From Rhizobium leucaenae USDA 9039 (GTDB taxonomy: Bacteria; Pseudomonadota; Alphaproteobacteria; Rhizobiales; Rhizobiaceae), in assembly GCF_000426285.1 (NCBI RefSeq), contig NZ_AUFB01000006.1, forward strand, positions 1 through 64,000: a stretch of 64,000 bases of DNA, in the 5' to 3' direction. The position numbers and the translations under genes were made by a program. Each line of letters opens with the position of its first letter. Position 1 is the first letter of the stretch. Below are positions 24,865-33,535 of the stretch, in pieces. The notes beneath the pieces were generated by a model. That model ran no database searches, was not told the DNA's origin, and saw only the letters and a list, made by a program, of their open reading frames with translations.

Positions 24865-25503
24865 TTGAATTGGTTTCGTAGATTGATGCCGCGAGAAGAT
24901 CGCTTTTTTGATCTTTTCGCCCGGCATTCCCGCACCATCGTCGGCGCAGCAGAAGCTCTGAACGAATTGCTTTCGGGCAAAGATACCGAGCGGCATTGTC
25001 AGCGTATCGTTGAGCTCGAAAACGAGGCGGATGCCATTACCCGCGAAGTTTTGCTTGCGATCCGACGCAGTTTTATCACGCCTTTCGATCGTGGCGACAT
25101 CAAGGATCTGATCATGTCGATGGATGACGCAATCGACATGATGCATAAGACGGTCAAGACAATTCGGCTATTCGAGCAAACCAAATTTGATCCCGGCATG
25201 CAGGAGATGGGCGGTGTGATCGTTCAGGCCGCCAAGTTGGTGGCCGAGGCAGTCCCGCTCCTTGATCGGATGGGCGCCAACTCTTCCCGTCTGAGTGCGC
25301 TCACGGAAGAGGTCGTCAAGGTCGAGGGTCGTTCCGACGAATTGCACGAACGGGGATTGAAGGATCTCTTTCGCCGACATGGCGGGACGAATCCGATGGC
25401 TTACATCATCGGCAGTGAGATTTATGGCGAATTGGAGAAGGTCGTCGACCGCTTCGAAGACGTCGCTAACGAAATCAGCGGCATCGTGATCGAGAACGTC
25501 TAA
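24865..25503 (+). CDS. DUF47 (PhoU-like) phosphate transport accessory protein
   Basis: 212 residues, all helical, with the DUF47/PhoU-like pattern 'RHSRTIVGAAEALNELL', 'IVELENEADAITREVLLAIRRSFITPFDRGDIKDLIMSMDDAIDMMHKTVKTIRLFE'. Members pair with PiT transporters and are thought to adjust their activity; the homologue in Sinorhizobium is OrfA. The start codon is TTG at 24865, backed by GGAG 9 bases upstream; an ATG alternative would lose the conserved N-terminus. Its stop overlaps the start of the PiT gene (TAATG). A PHO-box-like site precedes it. Confidence 0.9.
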   Translation: MNWFRRLMPREDRFFDLFARHSRTIVGAAEALNELLSGKDTERHCQRIVELENEADAITREVLLAIRRSFITPFDRGDIKDLIMSMDDAIDMMHKTVKTIRLFEQTKFDPGMQEMGGVIVQAAKLVAEAVPLLDRMGANSSRLSALTEEVVKVEGRSDELHERGLKDLFRRHGGTNPMAYIIGSEIYGELEKVVDRFEDVANEISGIVIENV

Positions 25504-26507
25504 TGGAGGCCACCCTCGCGCTTCCGTTGCTGGCAGGTCTCATTGCCGTGGCACTGTTCTTCGACTTTCTGAATGGATTGCACGACGCCGCCAATTCGAT
25601 CGCGACCATCGTCTCGACCCGGGTCTTGCGGCCGCAATATGCCGTGATATGGGCCGCATTTTTTAATTTCATCGCCTTTCTGTTCTTCGGGCTGCATGTC
25701 GCCGAAACGCTCGGTACCGGTATTATCGACCCCGGTATCGTTACGCCTCAGGTCATTTTTGCTGCCCTGATGGGCGCGATCGTTTGGAATATCGTGACGT
25801 GGATATTCGGCATTCCGTCAAGCTCCTCGCATGCGTTGGTCGGCGGTCTCGTCGGCGCCGGCTTGGCCAAGACGGGCATGAGCGCCATCGTCTGGTCGGG
25901 CCTCCTGAAGACGGCCGGCGCTATCGTCATGTCGCCGTTGTTGGGCTTCTTGCTCGCACTTTTCCTTGTCCTCTGCGTGACATGGATATTCGTTCGCCAG
26001 ACGCCCTTTGCTGTCGACAGCGTCTTCCGCGTGCTGCAATTCGTCTCCGCCTCTCTCTACTCCCTCGGGCATGGCGGAAATGATGCCCAAAAGACCATGG
26101 GGATTATCGCCGTTCTGCTTTATTCCCAGGGACATTCCGGAGCGCAATTCCATGTGCCTCTCTGGGTCGTCTTGGCCTGCCAATCCGCGATGGCCCTTGG
26201 CACGCTGTTCGGCGGCTGGCGGATCGTGCACACGATGGGTTCGAAGATCACCAGGCTCAATCCGATGCAGGGCTTCTGCGCCGAGACAGGCGGCGCGCTG
26301 ACCTTATTTGCCGCGACATGGCTCGGCATCCCGGTCTCGACGACGCATACGATTACCGGTGCAATCATCGGCGTCGGCGCCGCTCGACGCGTCTCGGCCG
26401 TGCGATGGGGATTAGCAGGCAATATCGTCGTCGCATGGGTGATAACCTTGCCCGCCGCAGCCCTCATCTCGGCGCTGGTCTACTGGATCACGAACTGGGT
26501 GGTATAG
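25503..26507 (+). CDS. pit: PiT family low-affinity inorganic phosphate transporter
   Basis: 334 residues with about ten membrane helices and the duplicated PiT signature G-x-N-D or its relatives: 'DFLNGLHDAANSIATIVSTRVL' in the first half and 'LGHGGNDAQKTMGII' in the second, each followed by 'GIPSSSSHALVGGLVGAG' and 'GIPVSTTHTITGAIIGVG'. It imports phosphate, probably as a metal complex, with protons. It is translationally coupled to the DUF47 gene, the standard rhizobial orfA-pit arrangement for low-affinity uptake when phosphate is plentiful. Confidence 0.95.
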   Translation: MEATLALPLLAGLIAVALFFDFLNGLHDAANSIATIVSTRVLRPQYAVIWAAFFNFIAFLFFGLHVAETLGTGIIDPGIVTPQVIFAALMGAIVWNIVTWIFGIPSSSSHALVGGLVGAGLAKTGMSAIVWSGLLKTAGAIVMSPLLGFLLALFLVLCVTWIFVRQTPFAVDSVFRVLQFVSASLYSLGHGGNDAQKTMGIIAVLLYSQGHSGAQFHVPLWVVLACQSAMALGTLFGGWRIVHTMGSKITRLNPMQGFCAETGGALTLFAATWLGIPVSTTHTITGAIIGVGAARRVSAVRWGLAGNIVVAWVITLPAAALISALVYWITNWVV

Positions 26508-26575
26508 GAACCGAGTGCGCCGGGAATGTCTCTTCCCGCTTTACCATATCGGCAAGGCTCGTCGCTCCGGCAAGG

Positions 26576-27031
26576 CTACTCGATGACACGCGCCCGCAAT
26601 TCCTTGGATGGCACAAGACAGGTCTCGTATCTGCCGAAAATGCGGTATCTGTTTTTGGCGATCAGATCATATGCTGCATTGACAAGCCGCCGCGGCATCA
26701 AGTTCACCACCGCAAGCAAGCTCCACGGAAAGCCGAGACACCGCACGGCGGTGGCAAACGCATCCATTTTCGTGTGCAGGATGCCGTCCACGATCACTAG
26801 ATTGGTCGAAAAGTCCGTCGTATCGAGGCCGTAGTGCCGATAAAGCGCCTGTCCAAGCGGAGACTGCGCGGCCGTGAACAGGAAACGGCCGGAAGGGTCG
26901 TGGGCGAAGACAAAACGGATGAACGAGGAGCAGAAAATGCACTCGTTGTCGAAAACGATAAGACCCTTGTCATGATCATGAGGCGGCACGTTCGGGTCAT
27001 TTCTGAAACTGTATGAAGCAAGTTCGGTCAT
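26576..27031 (-). CDS. DCC family thiol-disulfide oxidoreductase-like protein
   Basis: 151 residues. The family motif D-x-x-C-x-x-C appears as 'LIVFDNECIFCSSFIRFVFAHDPSGRFLFTAAQSPLGQALYRHYGLD', with 'NLVIVDGILHTKMDAFATAVRCLG' and 'NRYRIFGRYETCLVPSKELRARVIE' completing the fold. The two Cys suggest a redox or metal-handling role. The start at 27031 has GGAG 11 bases upstream; a longer frame starts at 27109. It follows the DoxX gene by about 100 bases on the same strand and is probably the last gene of the bufferin-type operon. Confidence 0.8.
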   Translation of the reverse strand: MTELASYSFRNDPNVPPHDHDKGLIVFDNECIFCSSFIRFVFAHDPSGRFLFTAAQSPLGQALYRHYGLDTTDFSTNLVIVDGILHTKMDAFATAVRCLGFPWSLLAVVNLMPRRLVNAAYDLIAKNRYRIFGRYETCLVPSKELRARVIE

Positions 27032-27135
27032 CGGCAGCGCATCTCCGAAGCGCAATGAACGTCGCAATATGTTTTGCGTCAAGCGAAAGCTGTCGTAACC
27101 GTCAGGCACACGTCATTTCGGCAAGAGCCAGCAAC

Positions 27136-27690
27136 TCAAGCGCTGTGATCACTTTCTGCGGACGAGGTCGTCCGGAACGGCGCCTCCAGCCCGAAAACCC
27201 GTCGGATGAGATAGTCCAGGGACAGACGTCCCGGCCCCCAGGCCATAATGCCCAGCGCCATCGCCGCCCAGGTAATATGAACAGGCCATCCATCTGGAAC
27301 GGTCAATTCCACGATAGCGGTCATGACAAGAAGACCGGTCGCGGCAAAACGCGTAGCAAGGCCAAGCACCAGAAGGGTCGAAAATACGACCTCGCCGGAA
27401 CCCGACAGAAATGCCATCACCGCCGGAGCAGGATAGGGATATGGGCCGCCCGGCAGATGCAGCATGAACTCGTCCGTGAAGAGCTCGACGGCCGTATCGC
27501 TCAACTGCAGGAACCCATCCCATTTGAGGATGCCGGAACGCCAAAACGGCACGGCAAGCCCGATACGCAGAATGAGTTGCACCAGGGATGGCTGAGCGAT
27601 CATCTGTACCAGCCAGCTTGCCTTTTCAAGAAATGCAATGACAGGTGCGAACGGCCTGCCCACTACCGAAGTTTCAAGCGTTTTCGTCAT
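27136..27690 (-). CDS. DoxX family membrane protein of the bufferin operon (BufD-like)
   Basis: 184 residues with four membrane helices and the DoxX pattern 'LILRIGLAVPFWRSGILKWDGF', 'MAFLSGSGEVVFSTLLVLGLATRFAATGLLVMTAIVELTV', 'HITWAAMALGIMAWGPGRLSLDYLI'. DoxX proteins are quinone-linked or redox membrane partners. The gene overlaps the end of the bufC-like gene by 17 bases, and GGGGAA precedes its ATG. DoxX is the usual fourth member of bufferin/GIG-type operons and is thought to assist metal-stress tolerance at the membrane; its exact reaction is unknown. Confidence 0.88.
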   Translation of the reverse strand: MTKTLETSVVGRPFAPVIAFLEKASWLVQMIAQPSLVQLILRIGLAVPFWRSGILKWDGFLQLSDTAVELFTDEFMLHLPGGPYPYPAPAVMAFLSGSGEVVFSTLLVLGLATRFAATGLLVMTAIVELTVPDGWPVHITWAAMALGIMAWGPGRLSLDYLIRRVFGLEAPFRTTSSAESDHSA

Positions 27691-28489
27691 TGGAATTCCC
27701 CAGGTAAATCTCAGTAAAAACGCCGGCTTCGATCATCTCGGCAACCATCCCCGCAAGATCGAAAGCAGGGTTGACAGTCAGCGCTGCGGCCGCCGCCGCC
27801 GCGAAAGTACCTCCATCGGCAAGGCAGATGAGGAATGCGGCCCCGCCGGGCTGCAGCAACCGGACCACGACCTCGAGGTCTGGCCGCGTGATCAATGCAT
27901 CCTCTGGAGCGATACGCTCGATGCGCCCCACCGGTTCGGAGCCCCGATTGGCGGCGAAGATCGTCACGGCCGGAAATCCGGAGGACAGAATTCTCGTCGC
28001 GGGATGGACGTGAAATCGCAGGTCGGGCAGCTCGTCCGGTGCGACGCGCGCGAGATCATCCGCTGAGATGACCGGGCAATCGGCAGCATGATAGGCATCC
28101 AGCCAGGCCCGCTCCAGTCGCGCGACATCGCCCAACCAAGGCATCGACTGCGCGTATTCATAGGCATCGATGAACGCCGGAAAGTCATGACCATATTCAA
28201 ACAAAAGCGGTGAGGTCGGCGGCGTTTCGCGAATGTGGAAGCGCGCCATCGCACGAAAGAAATCCGGCCCCGTTATGCGCTGGGTCGCAGGAAAAATCGC
28301 GGCCAGCGCCTCGATCAGGCTCACCGTAACGTTGTTGCGATAGACATTATAGCGTTTGTCGGCGCCTTTCCCATGCGGGCCGACCAGCGAAGCCGGCGTT
28401 CGCTGTTCGGGATCGAGCAGCGACGTGGAGAAGGTCGAAGCGAATGACGGATCGCCGCGCCCGATCGAGAGGATCTCAGCGGACCGCAT
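27674..28489 (-). CDS. bufC: BufC/HvfC-family partner of the MNIO enzyme (DUF2063 type)
   Basis: 271 residues. The N-terminal domain has the DUF2063 pattern '[62 protein letters not shown]', followed by '[17 protein letters not shown]'. Members bind the RiPP precursor and deliver it to the DUF692 enzyme, with which they form a complex. It overlaps the bufB-like gene by 14 bases and the DoxX gene by 17 bases, showing tight coupling. AGGA lies 8 bases before the chosen ATG. Confidence 0.88.
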   Translation of the reverse strand: MRSAEILSIGRGDPSFASTFSTSLLDPEQRTPASLVGPHGKGADKRYNVYRNNVTVSLIEALAAIFPATQRITGPDFFRAMARFHIRETPPTSPLLFEYGHDFPAFIDAYEYAQSMPWLGDVARLERAWLDAYHAADCPVISADDLARVAPDELPDLRFHVHPATRILSSGFPAVTIFAANRGSEPVGRIERIAPEDALITRPDLEVVVRLLQPGGAAFLICLADGGTFAAAAAAALTVNPAFDLAGMVAEMIEAGVFTEIYLGNSNDENA

Positions 28490-29402
28490 GGGATTTTCCT
28501 GAGGTCCGGGATTGCGGATCGAGAATCGCTTGCGCTGCAACCGCCTCGGCGCGCAAGACCGGCCAATCGGGGATTTTACTGTCCCACTCGACGAGCGAGG
28601 GAATTGGCCCGCATCGGTCGATGACGATCTCATAGAGCCGCCAGACCGCGTCCGCGACAGGTCCATCATGACTGTCGATCAGCAGCAGCTCGCCTTCGTC
28701 ATCGGCCTGCTCGGCATGGCCTGCGAGATGAATTTCACCAACTTTCGACAGGGGAAAATCGCCAAGATAATCCAGCGCCGAATAGCCGTGGTTGGTGGCC
28801 GAAACAAAGACGTTGTTGACGTCGAGCAAAAGCCCACAACCGGTCCGCTTCGCAATCTCGCCAATAAAATCCGTTTCGCTCATGGAAGATTCAGCGAAAA
28901 GCACGTAGGTCGAGGGATTTTCGAGCAGGATGGGACGTCCGATCGCCGTCTGCATCTCGTCGATGTGATTGCAGACATGCGCGAGCGTGGTGCTGGTATA
29001 GGGCAGCGGCAGCAGGTCATTCAGATAGGTATTCTCGTGGGTCGACCACGCCAGGTGCTCGGACACGAGTGCGGGCTCATATCTGATCACCAGCTCGCGA
29101 AAGCGCCGGAGGTGACCCCTGTTCAGCGGCTGCGGCCCACCGAGCGACATGCAGACGCCATGCAGCGAGATTGGGTAATCCCGTCGCACGAGTTCGAGCG
29201 CGTGATGGGGAGGACCACCGGCGCCCATGTAGTTCTCGGCGTGAATTTCGAAAAACCCTTGCGGGCCTTTTTCTGCAAGAATGGCAGGCAGATGTTCCGG
29301 CTTGAAGCTCGTCCCAGCCAAACCGTGAACGGGATAGGAGGGAAAGCGGAGCGCGGCACCCGCTTCGACGACAGGAGCGACGGTTCGATTGTGGGCGTTC
29401 AT
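28476..29402 (-). CDS. bufB: BufB family multinuclear non-heme iron (MNIO, DUF692) peptide-modifying enzyme
   Basis: 308 residues with the DUF692 TIM-barrel signature: '[13 protein letters not shown]', '[11 protein letters not shown]', '[12 protein letters not shown]', '[12 protein letters not shown]', '[12 protein letters not shown]', '[19 protein letters not shown]', 'EIHLAGHAE' and '[10 protein letters not shown]'. His, Glu, Asp and Asn residues in these motifs bind two or three irons. MNIO enzymes oxidise cysteines of precursor peptides; BufB converts Cys of bufferins to thiooxazole-type groups that bind copper. GGAG precedes the ATG at 29402. The precursor gene lies just upstream. Confidence 0.92.
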   Translation of the reverse strand: MNAHNRTVAPVVEAGAALRFPSYPVHGLAGTSFKPEHLPAILAEKGPQGFFEIHAENYMGAGGPPHHALELVRRDYPISLHGVCMSLGGPQPLNRGHLRRFRELVIRYEPALVSEHLAWSTHENTYLNDLLPLPYTSTTLAHVCNHIDEMQTAIGRPILLENPSTYVLFAESSMSETDFIGEIAKRTGCGLLLDVNNVFVSATNHGYSALDYLGDFPLSKVGEIHLAGHAEQADDEGELLLIDSHDGPVADAVWRLYEIVIDRCGPIPSLVEWDSKIPDWPVLRAEAVAAQAILDPQSRTSGKSHAVR

Positions 29403-29435
29403 CGTGTCTTCTCCGCTTTCCAATCACTATTTCGA

Positions 29436-29750
29436 TTAGAGATCGCGCTTGAGCGGCATCAGCGAGCCATGGCGGCCGCCGGGAATATCAAGCGAGGCGC
29501 AAGTGCCACCTTGAACGAACTTCCAGGAATTGCCCTGGAAATCCACGGTCGACGTTCCCTGGCAGGTGGTTCCTGGACCGGCTGCGCAATCGTTTTGGCC
29601 CTTCAGAGCAACACCGTAGCATTTCTCCTTGTGAGCGGCGACGGCAGCACTGGCTTCAGCCTTCGTCAGCGGTGCGGCAGCGGCCATCGACGCAAGCGCC
29701 GTGGTAACCGCACCGGCGAGCAGGACAGAACTCACAGTAGCTTTCAACAT
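29436..29750 (-). CDS. bufA: bufferin-type RiPP precursor (DUF2282, BufA1-like)
   Basis: 104 residues: a signal peptide (about 1-26, A-A-A-A-P) followed by a small domain with four cysteines at about 44, 55, 63 and 84 in the pattern E-K-C-Y-G, K-G-x-N-D-C-A, T-T-C-Q-G-T-S and G-T-C-A-S-L. This is the DUF2282/bufferin 1 signature. It is an unusually long RiPP whose Cys residues are modified by the MNIO enzyme encoded next, exported to the periplasm and used to bind copper or similar metals. GGAG lies 6-9 bases before the ATG. It heads a five-gene operon and has an ECF-type promoter. Confidence 0.9.
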   Translation of the reverse strand: MLKATVSSVLLAGAVTTALASMAAAAPLTKAEASAAVAAHKEKCYGVALKGQNDCAAGPGTTCQGTSTVDFQGNSWKFVQGGTCASLDIPGGRHGSLMPLKRDL

Positions 29751-29801
29751 GAACTATCTCCATTTGGGTTCGTGACGCCCCTGTCTTCGGGGCACGTCAG
29801 G

Positions 29802-29829
29802 TACTCGTTTGCGAAAGGAGATTCGTTAC
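29802..29829 (-). promoter_or_regulatory. ECF-type promoter upstream of bufA (GTAACG-N16-CGAGTA)
   Basis: Reading leftward, GTAACG (complement of 29824-29829) is separated by exactly 16 bases from CGAGTA (complement of 29802-29807). This is close to the GTAACC-N16-CGAA form I recall for the SigF regulon of Caulobacter, which controls bufferin-type operons there. Transcription would start about 45 bases before the bufA ATG. Confidence 0.55.
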
Positions 29830-29991
29830 AGCCGAGATTGTCACGAACGCGTGATTGCCGGCGCGCCGGGGCCAAGCGTGTATGACACGCAATCGAGAGA
29901 CCGCCATTCGGGAAGATTTCTAAGTCATATCGGGCGCGCGGTGGCGACCGTTCACCCAGAACTGCCGCGCCGCTTAAGCGCGAACACAACG

Positions 29992-30022
29992 AACCGCCGG
30001 GCGCAAACCCGGCGGTTTTTTT
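29992..30022 (+). terminator. orphan intrinsic terminator, plus strand
   Basis: AACCGCCGGG (29992-30001) pairs perfectly with CCCGGCGGTT (30008-30017) around a 6-base loop and runs into a T-tract to 30022. The orientation is rightward, but no plus-strand gene precedes it within 3 kb; both flanking genes are on the minus strand. Confidence 0.85.
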
Positions 30023-30085
30023 CATGTCGAACCATCAAGAATTTACCGCTTCCCTCACAGGTCCACATCCTGCCTGTGAGAGCTT

Positions 30086-30613
30086 TTATCTAGCCGGGCG
30101 CAATTGCAGCCTCGAAACACCGGCAGCAACATTAAGTCCCGTTCCCGCTTCGCCGCTCAATGGCTGCAAACCGAAATTTCTCGAATTGCCCCCGATCAGC
30201 GCATTTGCACCGAGGCCCACGCCCACCGCGGCACCGGCGGACGCGCCGACATAATCGCCGGCCAAAGCGCCTTCCCCGGCGCGGGTCGGATGGATACTGT
30301 AAACGACCCAGCTCAGATAGGACTTGCCTGTCACGCCGATGTCGACACCGAGCTTGCCGATGGAGCCAATATAGCGCTCCGACGGACCTGAGCTTCGCTT
30401 GAACCTGCAATCGACGGCCTTATTGGAGCCGATAATCATACCGACGCCGCCCGCGACCTGGCAGGACAGGGTGCCAAGACGCTCCTTAGGCCCGGTCGTA
30501 ACCTCCTCCTTGTGGGTGTGTCTTTGTGATCGATGCACCGTGGTGGCTGCATCGGCGGCAGGAACGGCGATCGCGAGCGAGGCTGCGGTGACAACAAGAG
30601 CAAACTTTTTCAT
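30086..30613 (-). CDS. DUF992 family secreted protein
   Basis: 175 residues. A signal peptide (about 1-22, A-D-A) precedes a DUF992 domain: 'RLGTLSCQVAGGVGMIIGSNKAVDCRFK', 'ERYIGSIGKLGVDIGVTGKSYLSWVVYSI', 'LAGDYVGASAGAAVGVGLGANALIGGNSRNFGLQPLS'. The family is common in Rhizobiales, periplasmic or outer-membrane-associated, with no known reaction. Two Cys may form a disulfide. A weak EcfG-like promoter (CGAAC-N16-CGTT, complement of 30646-30670) lies upstream. It is separated from the sugar-epimerase gene by 74 bases. Confidence 0.8.
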   Translation of the reverse strand: MKKFALVVTAASLAIAVPAADAATTVHRSQRHTHKEEVTTGPKERLGTLSCQVAGGVGMIIGSNKAVDCRFKRSSGPSERYIGSIGKLGVDIGVTGKSYLSWVVYSIHPTRAGEGALAGDYVGASAGAAVGVGLGANALIGGNSRNFGLQPLSGEAGTGLNVAAGVSRLQLRPAR

Positions 30614-30687
30614 AAGATTTCTCCTTGACCATTCGCACTTTCCTCAACGCGCCGGACAGGAGTTCGTTCGAGCCGAAGGAGGATTCC

Positions 30688-31536
30688 TTAGATCAAACCA
30701 TACTGCTTCGCCTTGTTACGCAGGAACGGCAGGCCGTTGCCCATGACCTCCTCCTCATCCTTGGCGACGGGCCGCCAGACCGACAGTCCGTAGGCGAGCT
30801 CCGGCGGCATGTTGATAAAGCTCTCCATCGCAAGCCCGCCCTTGAAGCCGATGGCGGCAAGCGTCGCGTAGATCTCGTCCCAATCGCAGGTGCCATAGCC
30901 GGGCGTACCCCTGTCGCTTTCCGACAGATGGATGTATTTCAGGTGATCGCGCGCAGCCAGAATGCCGTTGCCGACGCCCTTTTCCTCGATGTTCATGTGA
31001 TAGGTATCGAGATGGACGAAGACGTTGTCGGCACCGACGCGCTCGATCATCTCCACCGCCTGCCAGCCTGTGTTGATCAGATGGTTCTCGTAGCGGTTGA
31101 CGGCCTCGACGCCGAGTTCAATGCCCCGGCCCTTGGCGTGCTTGGCTGCGGCCGTCAAAACCCGGGCGACATTGTCATACTCCTTCTGCGTCGGGGGCAC
31201 GCCGGTACGCTCGCCGATGCCGCCATAGATCACGCCGGAAAGGGCCTCGCCGCCAAGATCGGCGGTCTTGTCGATCGCGATGGCGAGATGTTCGATCGCA
31301 GCATCCGGGCGGACGGACGCCCAGGCGTGTTCGGGAAGGCCGAGCGAGCACACCGCCCGAAGCCTATGTTTTTCCAGCAACGCCTTGGTATGGGCCGTAT
31401 CGACTGCGGGCGGATTGAGCATCGGGATTTCGATGAAATCCACCTTGTATTTCACGGCGGCGGCGACGGCCCGCTCGGCCCCTGCCCGGTCCCAGTTCAT
31501 CGTCCACATGCTGGTATGAACACCGAAGCCTTCCAT
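30688..31536 (-). CDS. sugar phosphate isomerase/epimerase family, ketose 3-epimerase-like
   Basis: 282 residues, a TIM barrel of the AP-endonuclease-2/xylose-isomerase-like superfamily. Metal and catalytic residues of D-tagatose/D-psicose 3-epimerases are in place: Glu 144 ('GVEAVNRYENHL'), Asp 177 and His 180 ('HLDTYHMNIEE'), His 203 ('YIHLSESDRG') and Glu 238 ('GGLAMESF'). It would interconvert ketoses at C3 with a divalent metal. AAGGA precedes the ATG at 31536. It is the last gene of the sugar ABC operon, 5 bases after the second permease, so it probably acts on the imported sugar. Confidence 0.85.
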   Translation of the reverse strand: MEGFGVHTSMWTMNWDRAGAERAVAAAVKYKVDFIEIPMLNPPAVDTAHTKALLEKHRLRAVCSLGLPEHAWASVRPDAAIEHLAIAIDKTADLGGEALSGVIYGGIGERTGVPPTQKEYDNVARVLTAAAKHAKGRGIELGVEAVNRYENHLINTGWQAVEMIERVGADNVFVHLDTYHMNIEEKGVGNGILAARDHLKYIHLSESDRGTPGYGTCDWDEIYATLAAIGFKGGLAMESFINMPPELAYGLSVWRPVAKDEEEVMGNGLPFLRNKAKQYGLI

Positions 31537-31541
31537 AGCTT

Positions 31542-32537
31542 TTATCCTTTTCTCTTGTTGAGGAACTTGTAGTGCGAGGCGACCCAGCGCAGGAACATCA
31601 CCCCGACCAGGAGCAGGCCCCAGACCGCGGTCGCCAGATGCTGATTGGCTCCCATCAGGTTCAGCCCCGAAGACAGGAGCTGCAGAACGACGAGCGCCAC
31701 GAAGACGGGGATCACGCGGCCGAAGCCGCCGAACGGATTGACGCCGCCCAGGAAGCAGGCAAGCACCGTGATCAGCAGATAGGATTCGCCGTGGCCGACG
31801 CGGACGGAATTGAACCGCGCCAGCATGATGATGCCGGCCACCGCACACATGGCGCCGGAGAGCGTATAGACGAGAACGACAACCTTGCGCGTATTGACGC
31901 CGGAATAACGCGCGGCTTCGATATTGGAGCCGATCATGTAGGTATTGAAGCCCAGCTTCATGCGCGTCAGCAGCAGATGCCAGACGAGAACGCAGATAAT
32001 GAAGATGATCAAAGGAACGGGAATGCCGAGCACTGATCCGTGCCCCAGCGGCCGGAGGAAATCCGGAAAGCCGGACACGTCACCGCCCCGTGTGAGAAAT
32101 TCACCCAGGCCGCGCAGGAAGATCATCATAGACAGCGAGACGAGGATGGGATGAGCGCGCGTATAGGCGATGACGAAACCCATGATCACGCCGCTCGCCG
32201 CCCCTGCCGCCAGTGCCAGCGCACATCCGAGGCCAAACGCCAAAGGTCCGGCATCCACGCCTCCATTTGCCTGCAGCACCCAGGCAACCGTCAATCCGGC
32301 GATATTGGCCGTGAATGTTATGGCCAGGTTGAGCCCGCCCGTCAGAATGGGCAGCAGCATCGCCAGTGTCAGAAGGCCAAGCTCGGGAAGTTGAAAGGCG
32401 ACCGAACCGAAGGTCGCCTGGCTCAGAAATTGCGGCGAGGCAAGCCCGAAGAAGATCATCACGGCAAGGAAGGCGAAGAATGGGCCTGCCATTTCCGAAC
32501 CGAAACGCTTTTGGAAACTTTCGACGAGAACGGTCAT
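31542..32537 (-). CDS. sugar ABC transporter permease (RbsC type), second subunit
   Basis: 331 residues with about nine to ten membrane helices and the BPD_transp_2 pattern: 'LGLLTLAMLLPILTGGLNLAITFTANIAGLTVAW', 'GVIMGFVIAYTRAHPILVSLSMMIFLRGLGEFLT', 'ILITVLACFLGGVNPFGG' type segments. It forms the membrane channel with the other permease, whose stop overlaps its start by 4 bases (ATGA at 32534-32537). Heterodimeric permeases are less common than homodimers in this family. Confidence 0.9.
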   Translation of the reverse strand: MTVLVESFQKRFGSEMAGPFFAFLAVMIFFGLASPQFLSQATFGSVAFQLPELGLLTLAMLLPILTGGLNLAITFTANIAGLTVAWVLQANGGVDAGPLAFGLGCALALAAGAASGVIMGFVIAYTRAHPILVSLSMMIFLRGLGEFLTRGGDVSGFPDFLRPLGHGSVLGIPVPLIIFIICVLVWHLLLTRMKLGFNTYMIGSNIEAARYSGVNTRKVVVLVYTLSGAMCAVAGIIMLARFNSVRVGHGESYLLITVLACFLGGVNPFGGFGRVIPVFVALVVLQLLSSGLNLMGANQHLATAVWGLLLVGVMFLRWVASHYKFLNKRKG

Positions 32538-33535
32538 CGTGCCGGCCCTTCCCTGCGCAGGACAGGCAAAAGCTTGTCGATCCGCGTATTCGATAAAGTG
32601 ATGGCGACCAGAATGATGGCACCGATGATCATCTTGAACGCGAAAGGCGAGACGCCCATCAGATTGAGCCCGTTTTGCGTAATGGAGATCAGCAGCACGC
32701 CGAGAACACAGCCGAGCACCGATCCCTTGCCGCCGCCGAGACGCGCGCCGCCGAGAACCACCGCGGCGAGTACGTCGAGTTCACGACCGTAAAGCGCATT
32801 CGGGACCACCTCCTGCGCATAATGCGCCTGCACCAGCCCGCCGATGCCGGCCATCAGCCCCAGCCAGCCGAATGCGATGAACTGCATGGCGCCGATATTG
32901 ATGCCGAAACGGCGTGCACCTTCTGGATTGTCGCCAAAGGCATAGAGCTGCCGCCCGATGGTGGTGCGAGTGATGAGTACCCAGGTGGCGACGACGCAGA
33001 TTGCCATGACCAGGACCGGAAGGGTGATCTCGATCCATGTGCCGTCCGGCATCTCATGCTCGAACAGCACCACCTTGTCCGTCAGCCAGTCCGGCAGGTC
33101 GTAGATCGAGACGCCCTTGGTGAAGAACATCAGAAGCCCGAAATAGATGTTGAAGGTGGAGATGGTCGCGACGATCGAGATGATGCGGAAGCGATGGATA
33201 AGGAAGGCGTTGATTGCGCCGAGCAGGATGCCGATCGATCCCGCGATGAGAAGGCCCGAAAACCAGCTTCCCCCGCCAATCCAGCCGAGCGCGATCGCCG
33301 TCACATATTGCACGACGGAGGCGCCAACGGCGAAGGAGATATCGATCCCGCCGGCGATCAGAACCACCAGCAGGCCAACCGCGAAGATGATGTTGACGGC
33401 GCTGGTGTTCAGGAGATCGAAGCTATTGCCGAGGGAAAAGAAATTATCCGTGGCGAAAGACAGGAAGGCGCAGATGACGATCATCACCGCCAGCAGGGAG
33501 CTTTCCGTCGCATGGGTGCCGATGAATTTACGCAT
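32534..33535 (-). CDS. sugar ABC transporter permease (RbsC type), first subunit
   Basis: 333 residues, BPD_transp_2 family: 'INIIFAVGLLVVLIAGGIDISFAVGASVVQYVTAIAL', 'FLIHRFRIISIVATISTFNIYFGLLMFF', 'LYGRELDVLAAVVLGGARLGGGKGSVLGCVLGVLLISITQNGLNLMG'. The G-G-I-D-I-S and G-G-x-G motifs are the usual ATPase-docking and pore residues. The start at 33535 overlaps the ATPase gene by 8 bases, preferred over a longer frame from 33628 that would run far into that gene. Confidence 0.9.
   Translation of the reverse strand: MRKFIGTHATESSLLAVMIVICAFLSFATDNFFSLGNSFDLLNTSAVNIIFAVGLLVVLIAGGIDISFAVGASVVQYVTAIALGWIGGGSWFSGLLIAGSIGILLGAINAFLIHRFRIISIVATISTFNIYFGLLMFFTKGVSIYDLPDWLTDKVVLFEHEMPDGTWIEITLPVLVMAICVVATWVLITRTTIGRQLYAFGDNPEGARRFGINIGAMQFIAFGWLGLMAGIGGLVQAHYAQEVVPNALYGRELDVLAAVVLGGARLGGGKGSVLGCVLGVLLISITQNGLNLMGVSPFAFKMIIGAIILVAITLSNTRIDKLLPVLRREGPAR

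Larger units (their letters stand above)
29751..30085. other. intergenic region: bufferin promoter plus orphan plus-strand terminator
   Basis: The left part carries the minus-strand promoter and leader of bufA, including a hairpin (TGACG-CCCC, loop, GGGG-CA-CGTCA, 29772-29798). The right part ends with a plus-strand intrinsic terminator at 29992-30022. No protein gene reads rightward into that terminator, so a small RNA between about 29830 and 30022 is possible. Confidence 0.5.
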
